Assembly (NCBI GenBank): GCA_001972305.1
Contig: BDDD01001386.1
Span: 229,356-293,355 of the forward strand
Reading direction: 5' to 3'
DNA from: Cephalotus follicularis
Lineage: Eukaryota; Streptophyta; Magnoliopsida; Oxalidales; Cephalotaceae
Length of the DNA: 64,000 bases
Below, one piece after another: positions 21,586-33,713 of the stretch. The first letter of the stretch is position 1; each line of letters begins with the position of its first letter. The translations under genes were made by a program, and so were the position numbers. The notes below the pieces were generated by a model. That model made no database searches. It was given only the letters and a program-made list of their open reading frames with translations, and was not told the DNA's origin.

Positions 21586-23770
21586 TGATGGAAACGGATA
21601 AAACCGAATCCGAAGCCAAAAACGGACTTAGGCATATAGGGTGTAGAACAAAACAAAATCATACAAAATAGCAGCGGAAGAACACCCAATAAAAGCTAAA
21701 AACAGTCCAAGAGGCATGTCCACAGACCACATGGATCACCACATCATCACATTGATTGAATTGGTGTCACCAATGGTAACCAAAAGTGACACACACACAA
21801 GACTACAAGGGAGAGATAATAAGTTCATTACCACACGGTGATGGCTCCTTCTTTCTTTGCCGCACCAAGCTTGTGAAGACTCACTTCCAAAGCTTCCAAT
21901 GCGTTCTGCCTCTGATCCAAGTCGAAGCCTAAGAGCTCCAAGCACCAAGATGTAAAATAAAGTTCTCACACACTCTCTTTAAGCTTAGGAAAGGTAAATT
22001 GATATTGACCAATGAAGTCAAAACTCAATCCACCCTAGATAAGCTCTTGCTTTGTGTATCACAAATGAAAGGAACACAATCTGCAGAGAGAGATCCGAAT
22101 TACTCTTGCCCAGCAAAAACTCAACTCTCATTATCTATCACATTTTATGCAGAAAATGCTTATCACTAGCCTCCTCCTTCTCTCTCCCACTCTCCCATTC
22201 ACTTAGGATCATGGTCCTCACTCCTCGGGAGTTTGTGTCCATGATCCCCATGTTCCCATAACATGCAGGAATGGGAAATGGCTGCTGGAGATGAGAGAGA
22301 AAACGTGCCCACGAATTGAGTTCGTGCACAGGTTGCACGTCCTGCTCAAAGACGTCGATGCTTTCCGAAAGACATCGACGCTTATGTAATGTGGCACTAA
22401 AGACATCGACGCTTTCTAAAAGACATCGACGCCTACAAAAATGTTAAGCATCGACGTCTTTCTAAAAGGCGTAGACGCTTTGTCTGGCAAGTGAAGAAAA
22501 TTAGAGTCTAACTCTTTTAGTGATCTCATGTACCCTTCGAATATTGGTTAAGTAAGAACAAACATATGTGTTTCCACAAAATACAAAATCCACATAACCG
22601 ATACTTGACACTAAGACTTAATATGTCCAACATATTAAAGAACTATCATTATAAGGCAGGGACCCTTTAAAATCTTGGTTAAAACAAGAGGTGTTCATAA
22701 ATTACCGAAATACCCCTAGGGTCCGGTTTAGCTATTCTAAATGGTCCTTGACCAATTTAAATGCTATCGGAATAATATCTAATATTATCCAGATGGAAAA
22801 ATTAAACTAATTAATATTCCATAATAAATTATACACCTCAATAACCCTAGATTTTCTAAGTCGCCGGTTCATGTGTACTATAATCCCTTGTCATGCTTGG
22901 CCCCGATTGAGGCCTAGGGTAAGGATATGTGTCAACCATAGGTAATACCTCAATGGAGAAAATATCTGATCATTACTAGGACCTTTGGTAAACTCTCAGA
23001 AAATCTAATTTCCAGTCTACCTCAACCTTGGCCAAGGATTTCATAAGTCCAAAGTATAATCAGACCATAACAAGGCCGATCACCTTCGCTCAGGTGTGGC
23101 AATCCCATATTGCGCACTCACTTATATTCGTATAGATTCGATCATACCCAAAGACCACCCGATTGCTAGCCCTGCGTAAGGACTGGGTAAGGTGGAGATC
23201 AAAGCATAACCATCTCCATACAATAAAGAGTAGTCGCTCAGGTATAAGGATCAGATGAGTTTGAGAACTTGCTAAGTGATGATCACTTATACACAACTGC
23301 AACAAGTAGGAATCACTACTGACACGAGAATAGCGACTATCCAAATAGTGTCTCCTACGCGGATCCAGTTCAGTGTACACGCTCCCAGCGCGCACCCCGT
23401 ATTTTCCCTAGTGTCCAACACAGATGGTAGTGAGAGAATCCATCCTCCAATTCCATGAGCAGGCAACATACGCGCAAGTCTATCCGGTTCACTAATGCCC
23501 ACAAAGTGAACCTATGACTTTGAACTAATTTGACATATGGAATAAGGTAACCAGTCTCACAGCCTCCATGCCAGGCATCCAACCTTATGTCAGGGCATCA
23601 CAAGTATAAGTAGGCAATTAATAAACTACTTCAATTAAGTGATAAAATACAAGTGATATAGCCATAACAAATTAGCACGCATCATATATATAAGGAATAA
23701 GATTGTTTCGTACAAGAATATATATGAAACGACAGTCATCCAATGGCTTGTCGGGTCACTATATCTAACA
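21586..23770 (-). repeat. element B 5' LTR
   Basis: 2185 bp, collinear with 1899-4086. Contains the palindrome array at 22345-22485 (for example GACGTCGATGC, GACATCGACGC, GCATCGACGTCTTT). Followed by TSD aacag at 23771-23775. Confidence 0.94.
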
Positions 23771-23775
23771 AACAG

Positions 23776-26092
23776 CCCTAGGAAAAGTGCGGAGGATCAC
23801 CCCAGGGACGCGTCACACAAAGCCCGGGGAGAGATTCACGCACGCCTCACAAGAAAACATAAACTCTAAGGTCTGCTCAACCCCCGAGGACGCACCTTGT
23901 CACCCGCTACCTTTCTCCCCAGCTCAAAACAAAAACACCACTATACTAAAATCAAAACGCGCAGCATAAGATTAAACATTTTTACTCTAAGAACTTTGAA
24001 ATCTTCCCTGGCCAACATAAGGTGGGATCCTCTAAACTCATCCCAAGGACTCATCTCGGCCTCTTTCGCCAAAGGCCCAACATCACCCGAGGACACCCTG
24101 CCTCATTGGGTAAAACTATCTAAGCTTAATCCGTCCACCCAAGCATAACCTATCTCCCCTGCTAAGCTAACCTTTGCTAGAAATCCAAGGACTCCCAGCT
24201 CCTCGGACAAACCTGAAACACCAAACTCATAACAGGAAATATCCATAAAAACACAAGATAAACCTAATCTACTAACTCAAAACATCCATATCATTCTTGA
24301 AAGTATAAAATCATTACAAGTTTGACCCCTGGCATAAACATACATTGCCTCCTCAGCTCGGCAAAAAGAATAGCTTATCTTTCATGTTTAAGCTTATCAT
24401 ACCCAAAGAAAAGGCTCACGTCTACTCTATTACAAAATGAAGGGTAAAGGAACCCAAAAGAATGCCCAATGCTATGCAATGCAAGACGTCTGGTCCGCAT
24501 CATCCGAGATGCCGAGGTAAAAAATCTACCTTGCTGAGCTCGCTACTACTGGTCTGGAGGATCTTCTCCTCCTCCTGCTAGGTCCTTTGCAAAAGAATCT
24601 GTGAGGGGATTAGTCCAACTGACTAAGTGCTGAAAGAAAGCATGCCATGAACATGATTAAGGGTCCCAACTGGGGAAAAACAACTATACAAACATAATTG
24701 TCATGGCTCACATATGATGAAACGCTCAAAGGACATGAAAGAAAAGCATACTCTTTTCTCTACTTAACTAATGCTCTAATATACTTACAAAAGCTGAAGA
24801 AAAACTTGAGATAAAACAAAGAGAAGCTGAAGTACTCTGGAAGAGGATCCAACTTGGAATGAGGTGCCGAGAAGGATGAGACTCGCTTGGAACTTACTTT
24901 TCTTTGTTATGCTTTGCTTTGCTGTTTACATAATATTGTTACCAACTTATAGTGGCGCTGAGCTCAGCTGTTCTAGGCCGAAGCCTGCTTGCCAGTATCT
25001 GCCAAGAACCCACGGTTCTCCTCTGAGCTTGCTATTTCTTTGTTTTACTTTCTTATCTGAGCTGAAGGCATGACTACCGAGGAGAAAGTCCTCCTCTAGA
25101 AGACTTACTGAAAGGCTCTAATCTCTATTCTGGCAACTTAGCTCTGCTGTACTCAAACCCTAAACACCATCATAGACAATAGGGTAAAGGAGATCCAGGT
25201 AGGACCTGGGGACAATCTCGCTCGGCTTCCCATCATAGACAATAGTAGACCGAGGAGGTTGGAGCTATGTACATAGTGCTCGACTGCACTCAAACCCTAA
25301 ACACCATCATAGAGCATAGTGTAAGGAGATCCAGGTAGGACCTGGGAGCAGACTCACTCGACTTCGCATCATAGACAATAGCAGGCCGAGGAGTGGGGTT
25401 GAGCACGTACGCATTACCTTCTTTTGAAAGTGACTAATTCACTTAGAAGAAACTTAAGCTCTAGTGCTCGGAAACTCTCTCTCTCTTTCTCTCTTCTATC
25501 AAGGAAAACATACAAAGACGCTAGGGAAACAATTTCCCGTTAGAAAGCTCTCACTGTACTAGAAATTGAAAACTAAATGAGTTATCAAGAACTTCATGAA
25601 GCAACTAGAAACATAGAAGGGATGTCCCACTCACTGTTCTTGGCTGCGTTCTTACTGGCTTCCTCTGACGAGAACTTCTCCTCTTTCTCCTCGTCTGCTA
25701 CTCCGCCTGGCTGCTTCTCCGCTAAGCTTGGAAAGCTTCAAACTGTTGTTCTCCTCCCTCTCGTCAAAGACAAGGAAGAAGAAGAGGAAGAACTAAAGCT
25801 CTCACTCACTCTAACCTGCCGAAGCTAATGGAAAAGCCAACACCAAAAGAAAATATCTCTTTGCTAATCTCCAGAAAACCATCATTAAACCTTGGGATTT
25901 GGAAACTTCCTCAACAAGCTTTGCACTTCAGTCCTTCAACTATTTCTAATCACACTTTACACTTGGGCTTATAACAAAATCAACACTTAACTTTCCTCTC
26001 TTACTCAAATAAGTCCAAAGCCCATAAAAACAAAAATTATACACCATAGAAAAAGTTTTTCTTAGACTCCAAAACAGCTACTGGGCATTACA
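23776..26092 (-). repeat. element A 3' LTR, second part
   Basis: Continues the LTR broken at 1898 and is collinear with 27996-31061 without E. It ends ...GGGCATTACA. It carries a 137-bp tandem duplication (units from 25151 and 25288, with AAACCCTAAACACCATCATA) and a CT/GA-rich stretch near 25475-25500 that would lie at the transcript start on the minus strand. The small plus-strand ORF at 25577-25828 is antisense to the LTR and is probably chance. Confidence 0.9.
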
Positions 26093-26401
26093 TCCTCCCC
26101 ACCTTAAGAAATTTTGTCCCCAAAATTTCTCATCTCAGACCTCTAAGGAAACTACTCTCACATCTATCGGTCTCTACTCTACTGAAACTATGCTATAACA
26201 TAACTTACAAAAAGAGAAACACACACAAGCTCAAAACTCACCCGAAGCGTTCTCAGATGCCATCGTGTTCACTCTTCTGGCCAAAGAATAAACTCTCATT
26301 GGACCCGCTAGTTCGCTCGATGGTCTGCTACCACCAGCTCTGGCTGTACTGGTGTGGGGTGTTGTATAACTCGTTCTCTGTGCTCCTAATGGCTGAGATG
26401 A
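26093..26401 (-). other. PPT and post-gag region of element A
   Basis: Plus strand TCCTCCCCACCTTAA at 26093-26107 is the sense polypurine tract next to the 3' LTR. It is followed by AGAAATTTTGTCCCCAAAATTTC, the conserved inverted stretch found before chromovirus 3' LTRs. The remaining 280 bp encode nothing recognisable. In an autonomous relative, protease to integrase would lie here. Confidence 0.75.
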
Positions 26402-27524
26402 TTAGGTCATACCACTGTCCGTGGTCTGCTTCTTCACTGGTGCTGTCGCAGGCGTCATCGCTTCACTAAGAGATTGCCGAGGGCAGTCTCTCTTTGTGTG
26501 CCCTTCCTCACCGCACCAGTAACATGCAAAACTTCCTTTCTTGCATTCTCCTGAATGCAGCTTGCCACAAATGTCACACTGAGGCGCCTTGCTGCTCTGA
26601 TAAGAACTCCCTTGAACACTGCTAGTAACTGGAGCAGTCTGTGTCTGCTGAGAAGCTCCTCCTCTGACATTGCCTGAGGATTGAGGTCCCCACTGTTTCT
26701 GAGCCTTGGAGGGGTTCTTTACCTGTTCGGACGGTGGAGCAGATCTCTTTAGACTTTGCTCTTGACGTATCCTCTGGTCTGCCAAGCTCGACTCTACTCT
26801 CTTAGCGGACTCCACCAAGTCGCCAAACACCGACCACTGAGAAACGAATACCATATGTCTGATCTCGGGTCTAAGGCGCTCAAGAAACTTCTGACATCGC
26901 TCCTCTTGATCTGTTACCAGGGCTGGAGCAAAATGGGACAAGTCCATAAAATGATACTCGTACTGAGATACAAACCCATGACCTTGCCGCAGATACAAAA
27001 ACTCTTTTCTCTTCTCTTTAACGAAAGTGGGTGGGAAGAAGTATTGTCTAAACCCTTCTTGAACTTCTCCCACATAATCTCTGCCAAGCTCTCGTGCCGA
27101 GCTACAAGAGCATCCCACCATCTTCGTGCACCTCTTGCAAGAAAGAAAGACGCATTCCTTGCCCTCGTGTCCACAGCTATCTCCAACTAAACGAAGATTC
27201 TCCTGTTTCCTCAAAGGATGTTGCTCCCAACCATTACATGCGTTCCACAGGAAGAGGTTAAGGTCTGGCAAAACCCATAGTTTGGACCCAAGTCGTGATC
27301 GCCTGCATCATCTCTGTAGGTACACTAGCGAGCATAAGAGGAGGTGAACGCGCAACTGAATGCGCTGCTGGGACTTGCTCCTCTGGTACCGGCTGCGCTC
27401 CCTGCACTTCAACTCCCACATGCGCTTGTTGCACTGGTACTTCCATAGGAACCTCTTGCTCCATTGTCTGACGAGGAATCGCTCTTCCTCTGCAATGACC
27501 TTCGCTACGTGTCCGAGGTGGCAT
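26402..27524 (-). pseudogene. gag of gag-only element A
   Basis: Starts MPPRTRSEGHCRGRAIP at 27524. The core reads ARRWWDALVARHESLAEIMW in one frame and FPPTFVKEKRKEFLYLRQG, YHFMDLSHFAPALVTDQEER, KFLERLRPEIRHMV in another, so there are frameshifts near 27260 and 27040. The C-terminus is rich in Gln and Ser and carries one imperfect knuckle (CDICGKLHSGEC) and one canonical CCHC knuckle (CYWCGEEGHTKRDC). The frame ends shortly after, with no protease. The length, about 370 residues if the frames are joined, is normal for a chromovirus gag. It would supply RNA-binding coat protein while the enzymes came from elsewhere. Confidence 0.88.
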
Positions 27525-27669
27525 CTCCTTCTACAACAACATACTAACGTAACACGAAAATGTCGCAACTATATGTAATGCATGAATGCAACCCAACATG
27601 ATACCCTACTAACTAGCTAGCTTAGAAAACACAAAGAAACACTCAAACCTACTGCTCAATTACCAAAAC

Positions 27670-30600
27670 TGACACGACCCGTTCCCGCTAACTCTACATA
27701 GGATGAGCCCTGCCCGGGGATAGCGCTCCTGCCAACAACCCTCTCTAACAGGAACTACCCGAGGAGCCATCTGAAGACTCCCCAGTAACATATCGCACAA
27801 AAAGAGCAAGGAGAAGGCCTGGGCTAAACGCGCAACAACATAAAACCCCAGAAGAGAGCACACACGTGAAACTCACAAGCTCACATAACAACCTGTAGTC
27901 AAAACATGCCCGGGGACACTCCTTGTCCTCGGGTCTTTCCCCTCCGTCAACATCCGAGGATTTCACTAAACATAATGGTACTCTCAACTAAACTGCCCTA
28001 GGAAAAGTGCAGAGGATCACCCCAGGGACGTGTCACACAAAGGAAGGGGAGAGATCCACGCACGCCTCACACGAAAACATAAACTCTAAGGTCTGCTCAA
28101 CCCCTGAGGACGCACCTTGTCCCCCGTTACCTTTCTCCCTTGCTGAAAACAAAAACACCACTATACCAACATCAAAATGCACATCATAAGATTAAACATT
28201 TTTACTCTAAGAACTTTAAAATCTTCCTCGGCCAACATAAGGTTGGACCCCTGACCTCATCCCGAGGACTCATCTCGGCCTCTGTCGCCAAAGGCCTAAC
28301 ATCACCCAAGGACACCCTGCCTCCTCGAGTAAAACTCTCTAAGCTTAACCCGTCCACCCAAGCATAAACCTATCTCCCCTGCTAAGCTAACCTTTGCTAG
28401 AAATCCGAGGACTCCCCAGCTCCTCGGACAGACCTGAAAACACCAAAGTCATAACAGGAAATATCCATAAAAACATAAGATAAACCTAATCTACTAACTC
28501 AAAACATCCATATCATTCTTGAAAGTATAAAATCATTACAAGTTTGACCCCTGGCATAAACATACATTGCCTCCTCAGCTCGGCAAAAAGAATAGCATAT
28601 ATTTCATGTTTAAGCTTATCATACCCAAAGAAAAGGCTTATGTCTACTCTATTACAAAAACAAGGGTAAAGGAACCCAAAAGAATGCCCAATGCTATGCA
28701 ATGCTAGACATATGATCCGCATCATCCGAGATGTCGAGGTCAAAAAGCTATCTTCTTGAGCTCGCTACTACTGGTCTGGAGGATCTTCTCCTCCTCCTGC
28801 TAGGTCCTCTGCAAAAGAGTCTTTGAGGGGATTAGTCCAACTAACTAAGTGAATAAGAACAAAACATCCTCTGGTACATTCTTTAAAATGAATGTGCTTA
28901 AAGAAAGCATGCCATGAACATGATTAAGGGTCCCAACTGGGGAAAAACAACAATACAAACATAATTGTCATGGCTCACATATGATGAAATGCTCAAAGGA
29001 CATGAAAGAAAAGCTTACTCTTTCCTCTGCTTAACTAATGCTCCAAGATACTTACAAAAGCTGAAGAAAAACTTGAGATACAACAAAGACTTGCTGAAGT
29101 ACTCTGGAAGAGGATCCAACTTGGCATGAGGTACTGAGAAGGATGAGACTAGCTTGGAACTTACTTTTCTTTGCAATGCTTTGCTTTGCGGTTTACATAA
29201 TATAGTTGCAAACTTATAGTGGTGCTGAGCTGAGCTGATCTAGGCCGAAGCCTGCTTGATAGTATCTGTCGAGAACCCATGGTTCTCCTCTAAGCCTGCT
29301 ATTTCTTTGTTTTACTTACTTATCTGAGCTGAAGGCATGACTTGTAACACCCCCGAGACGTGGGAGTCGTCACAGGTGCATATAACTGATCTAAACATAT
29401 CATATCATATTGAATAATTCATCTTTATTTAAAAACGTGATGGTTTAAAGCTTAACAAAACATATAAAAACTGATCATATCGGAAACCTTAAACATAGAA
29501 CATAATCCAAATGTCATAAACTGAAATTAACATAAGTTCATTTTAACTGGTTCCACTACGACCATGTAACAATAAGGGATCAGCTACAGAACGATCCTCG
29601 AATAAAATGGGAGTCACTCTCATCACACATCGCCCCTTTGCTCCTGATAACCTGCCGCATGGAAACAAAAACGCGGCTGAGCAAACCTCAGTACGGATAT
29701 AGAATATAAAACAGTAATAATATTTTAAAAGCAGGAAGATTTCCAAAAGTGCATTGAAAGAGAGGAAGAATTGGAAGAGAATTAGGAAAGAGATAGAAAA
29801 AGAAATAAAAATAGAAAAGGTAATAAGATAAATAATAAGGATTTTGTTTTAAAAAGGTAATTTCTTAAAATGTAATTGTATATATAAAAATTAAAATAAT
29901 TTGTAATAATAATAAATATAATTTAGCTAATTGTCCAATAACCAAATCCACACTCACAAGCCCAAACAGAATAAGGCTGGTATCAGTCAGCCCCAAACAA
30001 AAACCCAACGTACACGTACAATTACGTAAATGAAATAATTAAAAATCGTAAAAAAAAAATATGTACAGGTAAGCAGGGTATTACATGACTGCCGAGGACA
30101 AAGTCCTCCTCTAGAAGACTTACTGAAAGGCTCTAATCTCTATTCTGGCAACTTAGCTCTGCTATACTCAAACCCTAAACACCATCATAGACAATAGTGT
30201 AAAGGAGATCCATGTAGGACCTGGGGACAGTCTCACGCGGCTTCCTATCATAGACAATAGTAGACCGAGGAGGTTGGAGCTATGTACATAGTGCTCGACT
30301 GCACTCAATCCCTAAACACCATCATAGACAATAGTGTAAAGGAGATCCAGGTAGGACCTGGGGGCAGACTCGCTCGACTTCCCATAATAGACAATAGTAG
30401 GCCGAGGAGTGGGATTGAGCACGTACGCGTTAACTTGAGCTCTAGTGCTCCAAAACTCTCTCTCTCTCTCTCTTATGTCAAGGAAAACATACAAAGACGC
30501 TAGGGAAACAATTTCCTGTTAGAAAGCTCTCACTGTACTGGAAACTGAAAACTGAATAAGTTATCAAGAACATCATGAAACAACTACAAACATAGAAGGG

Positions 30601-31061
30601 ATGTCCCACTCACTATTTTTGGCTACGTTCTTACTAGCTTCCTTTGTCGAGAACTTCTCCTCGTCTGCTACTCCGCCTGGATGCATCTCCGCTAAGCTTG
30701 GAATGCTTCAAACTGTTGTTCTCCTCCCGCTCGTCAAAGACAAGGAAGAAGAAGAGGAAGAACTAGAGCTCTCTCTCACTCTAACCTGCCAAAGCTAAGG
30801 CAAAAGCCAACACCAAAAGAAAATATCTCTTTGCTAATCTCCGTAAAACAATCATTAAACCTTGGGATTTGGAAACTTCTTCAACAAGCTTTGCACTAAG
30901 TCCTTCAACTATTTCTAATCACACTTTACACTTGGGCTTATAACAAAATCAACACTTAACTTTCCTCTCTTACTGAAATAAGTCCAAAGCCCATAAAAAC
31001 AAAAATTATACACCATAGAAAAAGGTTTTCTTAGACTCGAAAATAGCTACGAGGCATTACA
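27670..31061 (-). repeat. element A 5' LTR, carrying solo LTR E
   Basis: TGACACGACCC...GGCATTACA, followed by TSD acctg. It preserves the uninterrupted target site of element B (aactg, 27991-27995) and is itself interrupted by E. The presumed PBS lies just inside (minus strand TTGGTAATTGAGCAG near 27652-27667), a poor match to the Met-tRNA consensus. The 137-bp duplication is present (about 30167 and 30304). Confidence 0.9.
29343..30085 (-). mobile_element. solo LTR E (743 bp, Ty3/gypsy chromovirus type)
   Basis: TGTAACACCCC...GGGTATTACA with TSD tgact at 29338-29342 and 30086-30090. The same position in the other LTR of A (about 25078) is uninterrupted. It has no internal sequence, PBS or PPT, so it is a solo LTR left by LTR-LTR recombination. 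The CCGCATGGAAAC ... GCGGCTGAGCAAACCTCAGT stretch is shared with arm J (35640-35685), a family link. The minus orientation is inferred from that and from its end sequences. Confidence 0.85.
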
Positions 31062-31066
31062 ACCTG

Positions 31067-31780
31067 CCTCTCTTTCATGGGATTAAGCTTTATAAATGAA
31101 TGACTCCTAAGACATCAGATGATAGAGAATGCAGGATGCACATTCCCTACGCTTCTACAATAGGGAGCATCATGTATGCTATGTTGTGCGCACGACCGGA
31201 TATCACTTTTGCTGCAAGTGTTACTAGCAGATATTAATTGGATCCATGTTAAAGTCGCTGGAAAGCAGTCAAGGAAATTTTTAAATACCTGAAAGAGACT
31301 AACGATCTATTCTTAGTCTATGGAGGAAATAGTTTGAAAGTAGAGGGTTTTATTGACTCTGACTTTCAAACAGAAATGGATGATTCTAGATATACATTGA
31401 GTTGTGTATACACCTTGAACGGTGATGTAGTGAGCTGAAATAGTTTCAAGAAACCTACCACTGGAAAGGAAGGTTTGTGGACGAAGAAGTTTATCACAGA
31501 TCTTGGTGTAGTTCCTACCATTGATGATCCAATATCTTTATATTGTGACAACAATGGGGCTATTGAACAGGCCAAGGAACCCTGATCACACCAAAGGTCC
31601 AAACACATATTGCGACGCTTCCATTTGATTATAGAGATCATTGGAAGAGGAGATATCAAAATGGTGCGAGTACCAGAAGAACACAACACAGCAGACCCTT
31701 TTACCAAAGCGTTATCGAAGAGCGTCTTCGACAAACATCATTTTGGGATGGGTGTGAGACACAAGGATCACTGGCTTTAG
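31067..31780 (+). pseudogene. copia RT end and RNase H, element F
   Basis: Continues 1-1567. It reads YASTIGSIMYAMLCARPDIT, WKAVKEIFKYLKETNDLFLV, VEGFIDSDFQTEMDDSRY, GLWTKKFITDLGVVP, LYCDNNGAIEQAKEP, RSKHILRRFHLIIEII and TADPFTKALS. Stops and frame breaks occur near 31108, 31230 and 31437. Downstream comes the PPT. Confidence 0.9.
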
Positions 31781-31781
31781 T

Positions 31782-31794
31782 AGTAGTGGGAGAT
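31782..31794 (+). other. polypurine tract of element F
   Basis: AGTAGTGGGAGAT directly before the LTR start TGTTATGG, the same layout as in B. Confidence 0.85.
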
Positions 31795-33549
31795 TGTTAT
31801 GGATAAGTCCTGCAAGCCAGGTTCTCTTATAATAATAATAGTTTGTAATAAACATTATAGTTCGATAAAAGGATGTTCTTTATTATTATAAATGGCAATT
31901 GTTCATTAATATATGTTTATATATATGTATGATCAATGAATGTCTATGGAATAAATATTGATGACTAAAACCATGATGAGATCATACAGTGACACTTAGC
32001 ACATCAGTAAGCTTTATTCTAGAACCTTCCTAGTCATAGGATAACATACTTGGACATATGTTATCCGGATAGACTAGCGCGTTGTATGCCAACTCGTTGA
32101 AGAGGTTGACTATTCTCACATGTCATCATATAATGACTATATGGCATAGACGTGGATGCTCATTATTTTATGAGTTCACTGAAGTTGCTCGTTGTAAGAA
32201 GAACCGTGTAGAGTTTTACTTACATGTCAGACAGGCTTCTTGTATTGCAGTAGTGTGAGTGGTCCTTAGATCTGAGGGACCACTAGATGTCTTGTGTATA
32301 AGATATCATACTTTGATGATGCTTACGTACATCTTCTAACCATGAAGAGTATACTGGTATGAGTTGGGTATGGTAGATTATGTGTAGAGATATGTGAATG
32401 AGCAATATTGAATCTACTGCTCCTAGTAAAAGGAGTTTATGCTTAGGGTTATTAGCTAAAAGATTTCCTTCCAAGAATGAAAAGATATAGAAATTTTGAT
32501 TCCAATATCATAGATCAGTTAATTAGAAAGAGTTTCTAATTTGATCGTGATGGCTAAACACCTACTATATCATTTTAACGAATAAACTATTGAGGCCTGA
32601 CATGAACCTTACCTTAGGTTAATTCGAGTATTGTAGGTAGAGGGATTATACGTACATGTAACTGTAGTTCGAGGTTCAAGGTTATATTCATATTACCTGG
32701 GGGTCAATATGCATAGCTAGATGTCGATGTTAATCATTAGGATAACCGAAATTAATTGATTATTAATCACATGTAACAAAGAATTAAAATCAATGTTTAA
32801 GTGTTTTATTTCGATTATAAGTTTCTAATTCGATTAGGAATGAGTAATTGGATAATCATAAGAGTTATGATCAATCCTATATCCAGCGTAATAATGAACT
32901 CATAGAGTCACACATAATACAAGTGTGAGAATACAAGAGAATTGAAAAAAGATAATTAATTAAAAAATTAATTAATTATACTAATGTGATTAGTTTAATT
33001 GAATTGGCTTATGAGATAAGCTTCATGATTAATGAGATTAATCATGTTTTATATTATCATGACTTATTAACTTTTGACTTGGTCAAGTCATAAGGTAGTA
33101 AGCTTTTATCGTCACTTACTATATAAAGGAAGTGTATTATGAGTTAAGACTAAATAGTGCATTTCACCTGAAAGAAAAAGAGACTAAGGCATTAGAGACT
33201 AGCATCTCCTCCTTTGTTCTTTTTCTCTTTGGGCCAAAAATTCACTCTCTCTCCCATACATTTACTCTTGCATCTTTCTTGGTGTGGATCATCTTGGACA
33301 TAGCATCCCCTTTGCTATTCAAAGTTCCTTGAAGTGAGCTAGGATTTGAAAAGACTTGGTGGAGTGAAGAAAAGTTGAAGTAAGTCTTATTTTCATCTTT
33401 GTCTTCTTATTTTCATCTTTGTCTTCTCACCTTTACTTTGGTTTTGGTATGTTAGCGTGTTGGTCAAAGTGATCTTGGCAATAGATTTTATTTGTAGTTA
33501 ATCCATTCTGTTTTAAGGTTTGCTAGTTTGGGTTAGATTGAGTGTTAAT
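31795..33549 (+). repeat. element F 3' LTR (interrupted by G at its far end)
   Basis: Begins TGTTATGGATAAGTCC. It contains a TATA box at 33120 and a direct duplication of TCTTATTTTCATCTTTGTCT near 33385-33425. No palindrome array is present, unlike most neighbours. Its true 3' end is not seen, since the sequence passes into G at 33550. Confidence 0.75.
33120..33128 (+). promoter_or_regulatory. TATA box of element F LTR
   Basis: TATATAAAG in an A/T-rich context, about 1.3 kb into the LTR. Only one LTR of F is visible, so it cannot be cross-checked. Confidence 0.55.
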
Positions 33550-33713
33550 TGTAACGCCTGGAAATTCGATTTCATGTATTATTGTAATCCTCGATGTAGT
33601 TTTTACCTTGAATTAATAAAAGGTGAATTTCCTAGTTGATATCTTGAATTTAAATTAACATAGAGCATTTAGAAGTGTGATTCTAAGCATAATTATGGTA
33701 ATTTTGGCTTGGG

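Larger units (their letters stand above)
1899..23770 (-). mobile_element. Ty1/copia element B (Tork-like), host of C and D
   Basis: The plus strand reads TGATGG...TCTAACA, so in sense the LTR runs TGTTAGATA...CCATCA. TSD aactg (1894-1898) and aacag (23771-23775) differ by one base. The uninterrupted aactg site is preserved at 27991-27995 in the other LTR of A. LTRs are 1899-4086 and 21586-23770. The PBS next to the 5' LTR is complementary to initiator Met tRNA and the PPT lies at 4087-4096. Minus-strand order: leader, gag, protease, integrase, RT start, [D], RT end, RNase H, [C], RNase H end, PPT. Without C and D the element is roughly 9-10 kb, large for copia because of 2.2-kb LTRs and a 1.75-kb leader. 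Confidence 0.92.
1573..31061 (-). mobile_element. gag-only Ty3/gypsy (TR-GAG-like) element A, split by B and E
   Basis: A is bounded by TGACACG...GCATTACA on the plus strand (sense on the minus strand, TGTAATGCC...CGTGTCA), with TSD accta/acctg. Its left (3') LTR is 1573-1898 plus 23776-26092, about 2643 bp. Its right (5') LTR is 27670-31061, about 2644 bp once element E is removed, so the LTRs agree in length. The 1.58-kb internal region encodes only a gag with zinc knuckles. No protease, RT, RNase H or integrase motif is found. The polypurine tract and leader place it among chromovirus-like gypsy elements. Gag-only elements flanked by LTRs are known in plants as TR-GAGs. It would depend on an autonomous relative for reverse transcription and integration. 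Confidence 0.85.
1..33549 (+). mobile_element. Ty1/copia element F, outermost host of the left-half nest (5' end outside window)
   Basis: F is seen in two pieces: integrase to RT at 1-1572, and RT end/RNase H plus 3' LTR from 31062. The pieces rejoin in protein sense: the left one stops after the ...RFSMKNSKRDYL block and the right one resumes with LPLFHGIKL, the continuous order found in Tork-like copia pol. The break is filled by element A with a 5-bp TSD (accta at 1568-1572, acctg at 31062-31066). F must be the oldest insertion of this half. Its 5' LTR and gag lie outside the window, and its 3' LTR is interrupted by LTR G at 33550. Confidence 0.85.

Noticed and set aside
25577-25828. Plus-strand ORF (also 30601-30798) with a signal-peptide-like start
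   Set aside because: It is antisense inside the LTR of A. The two copies are just the two LTRs, and they differ by indels that do not respect the frame throughout.
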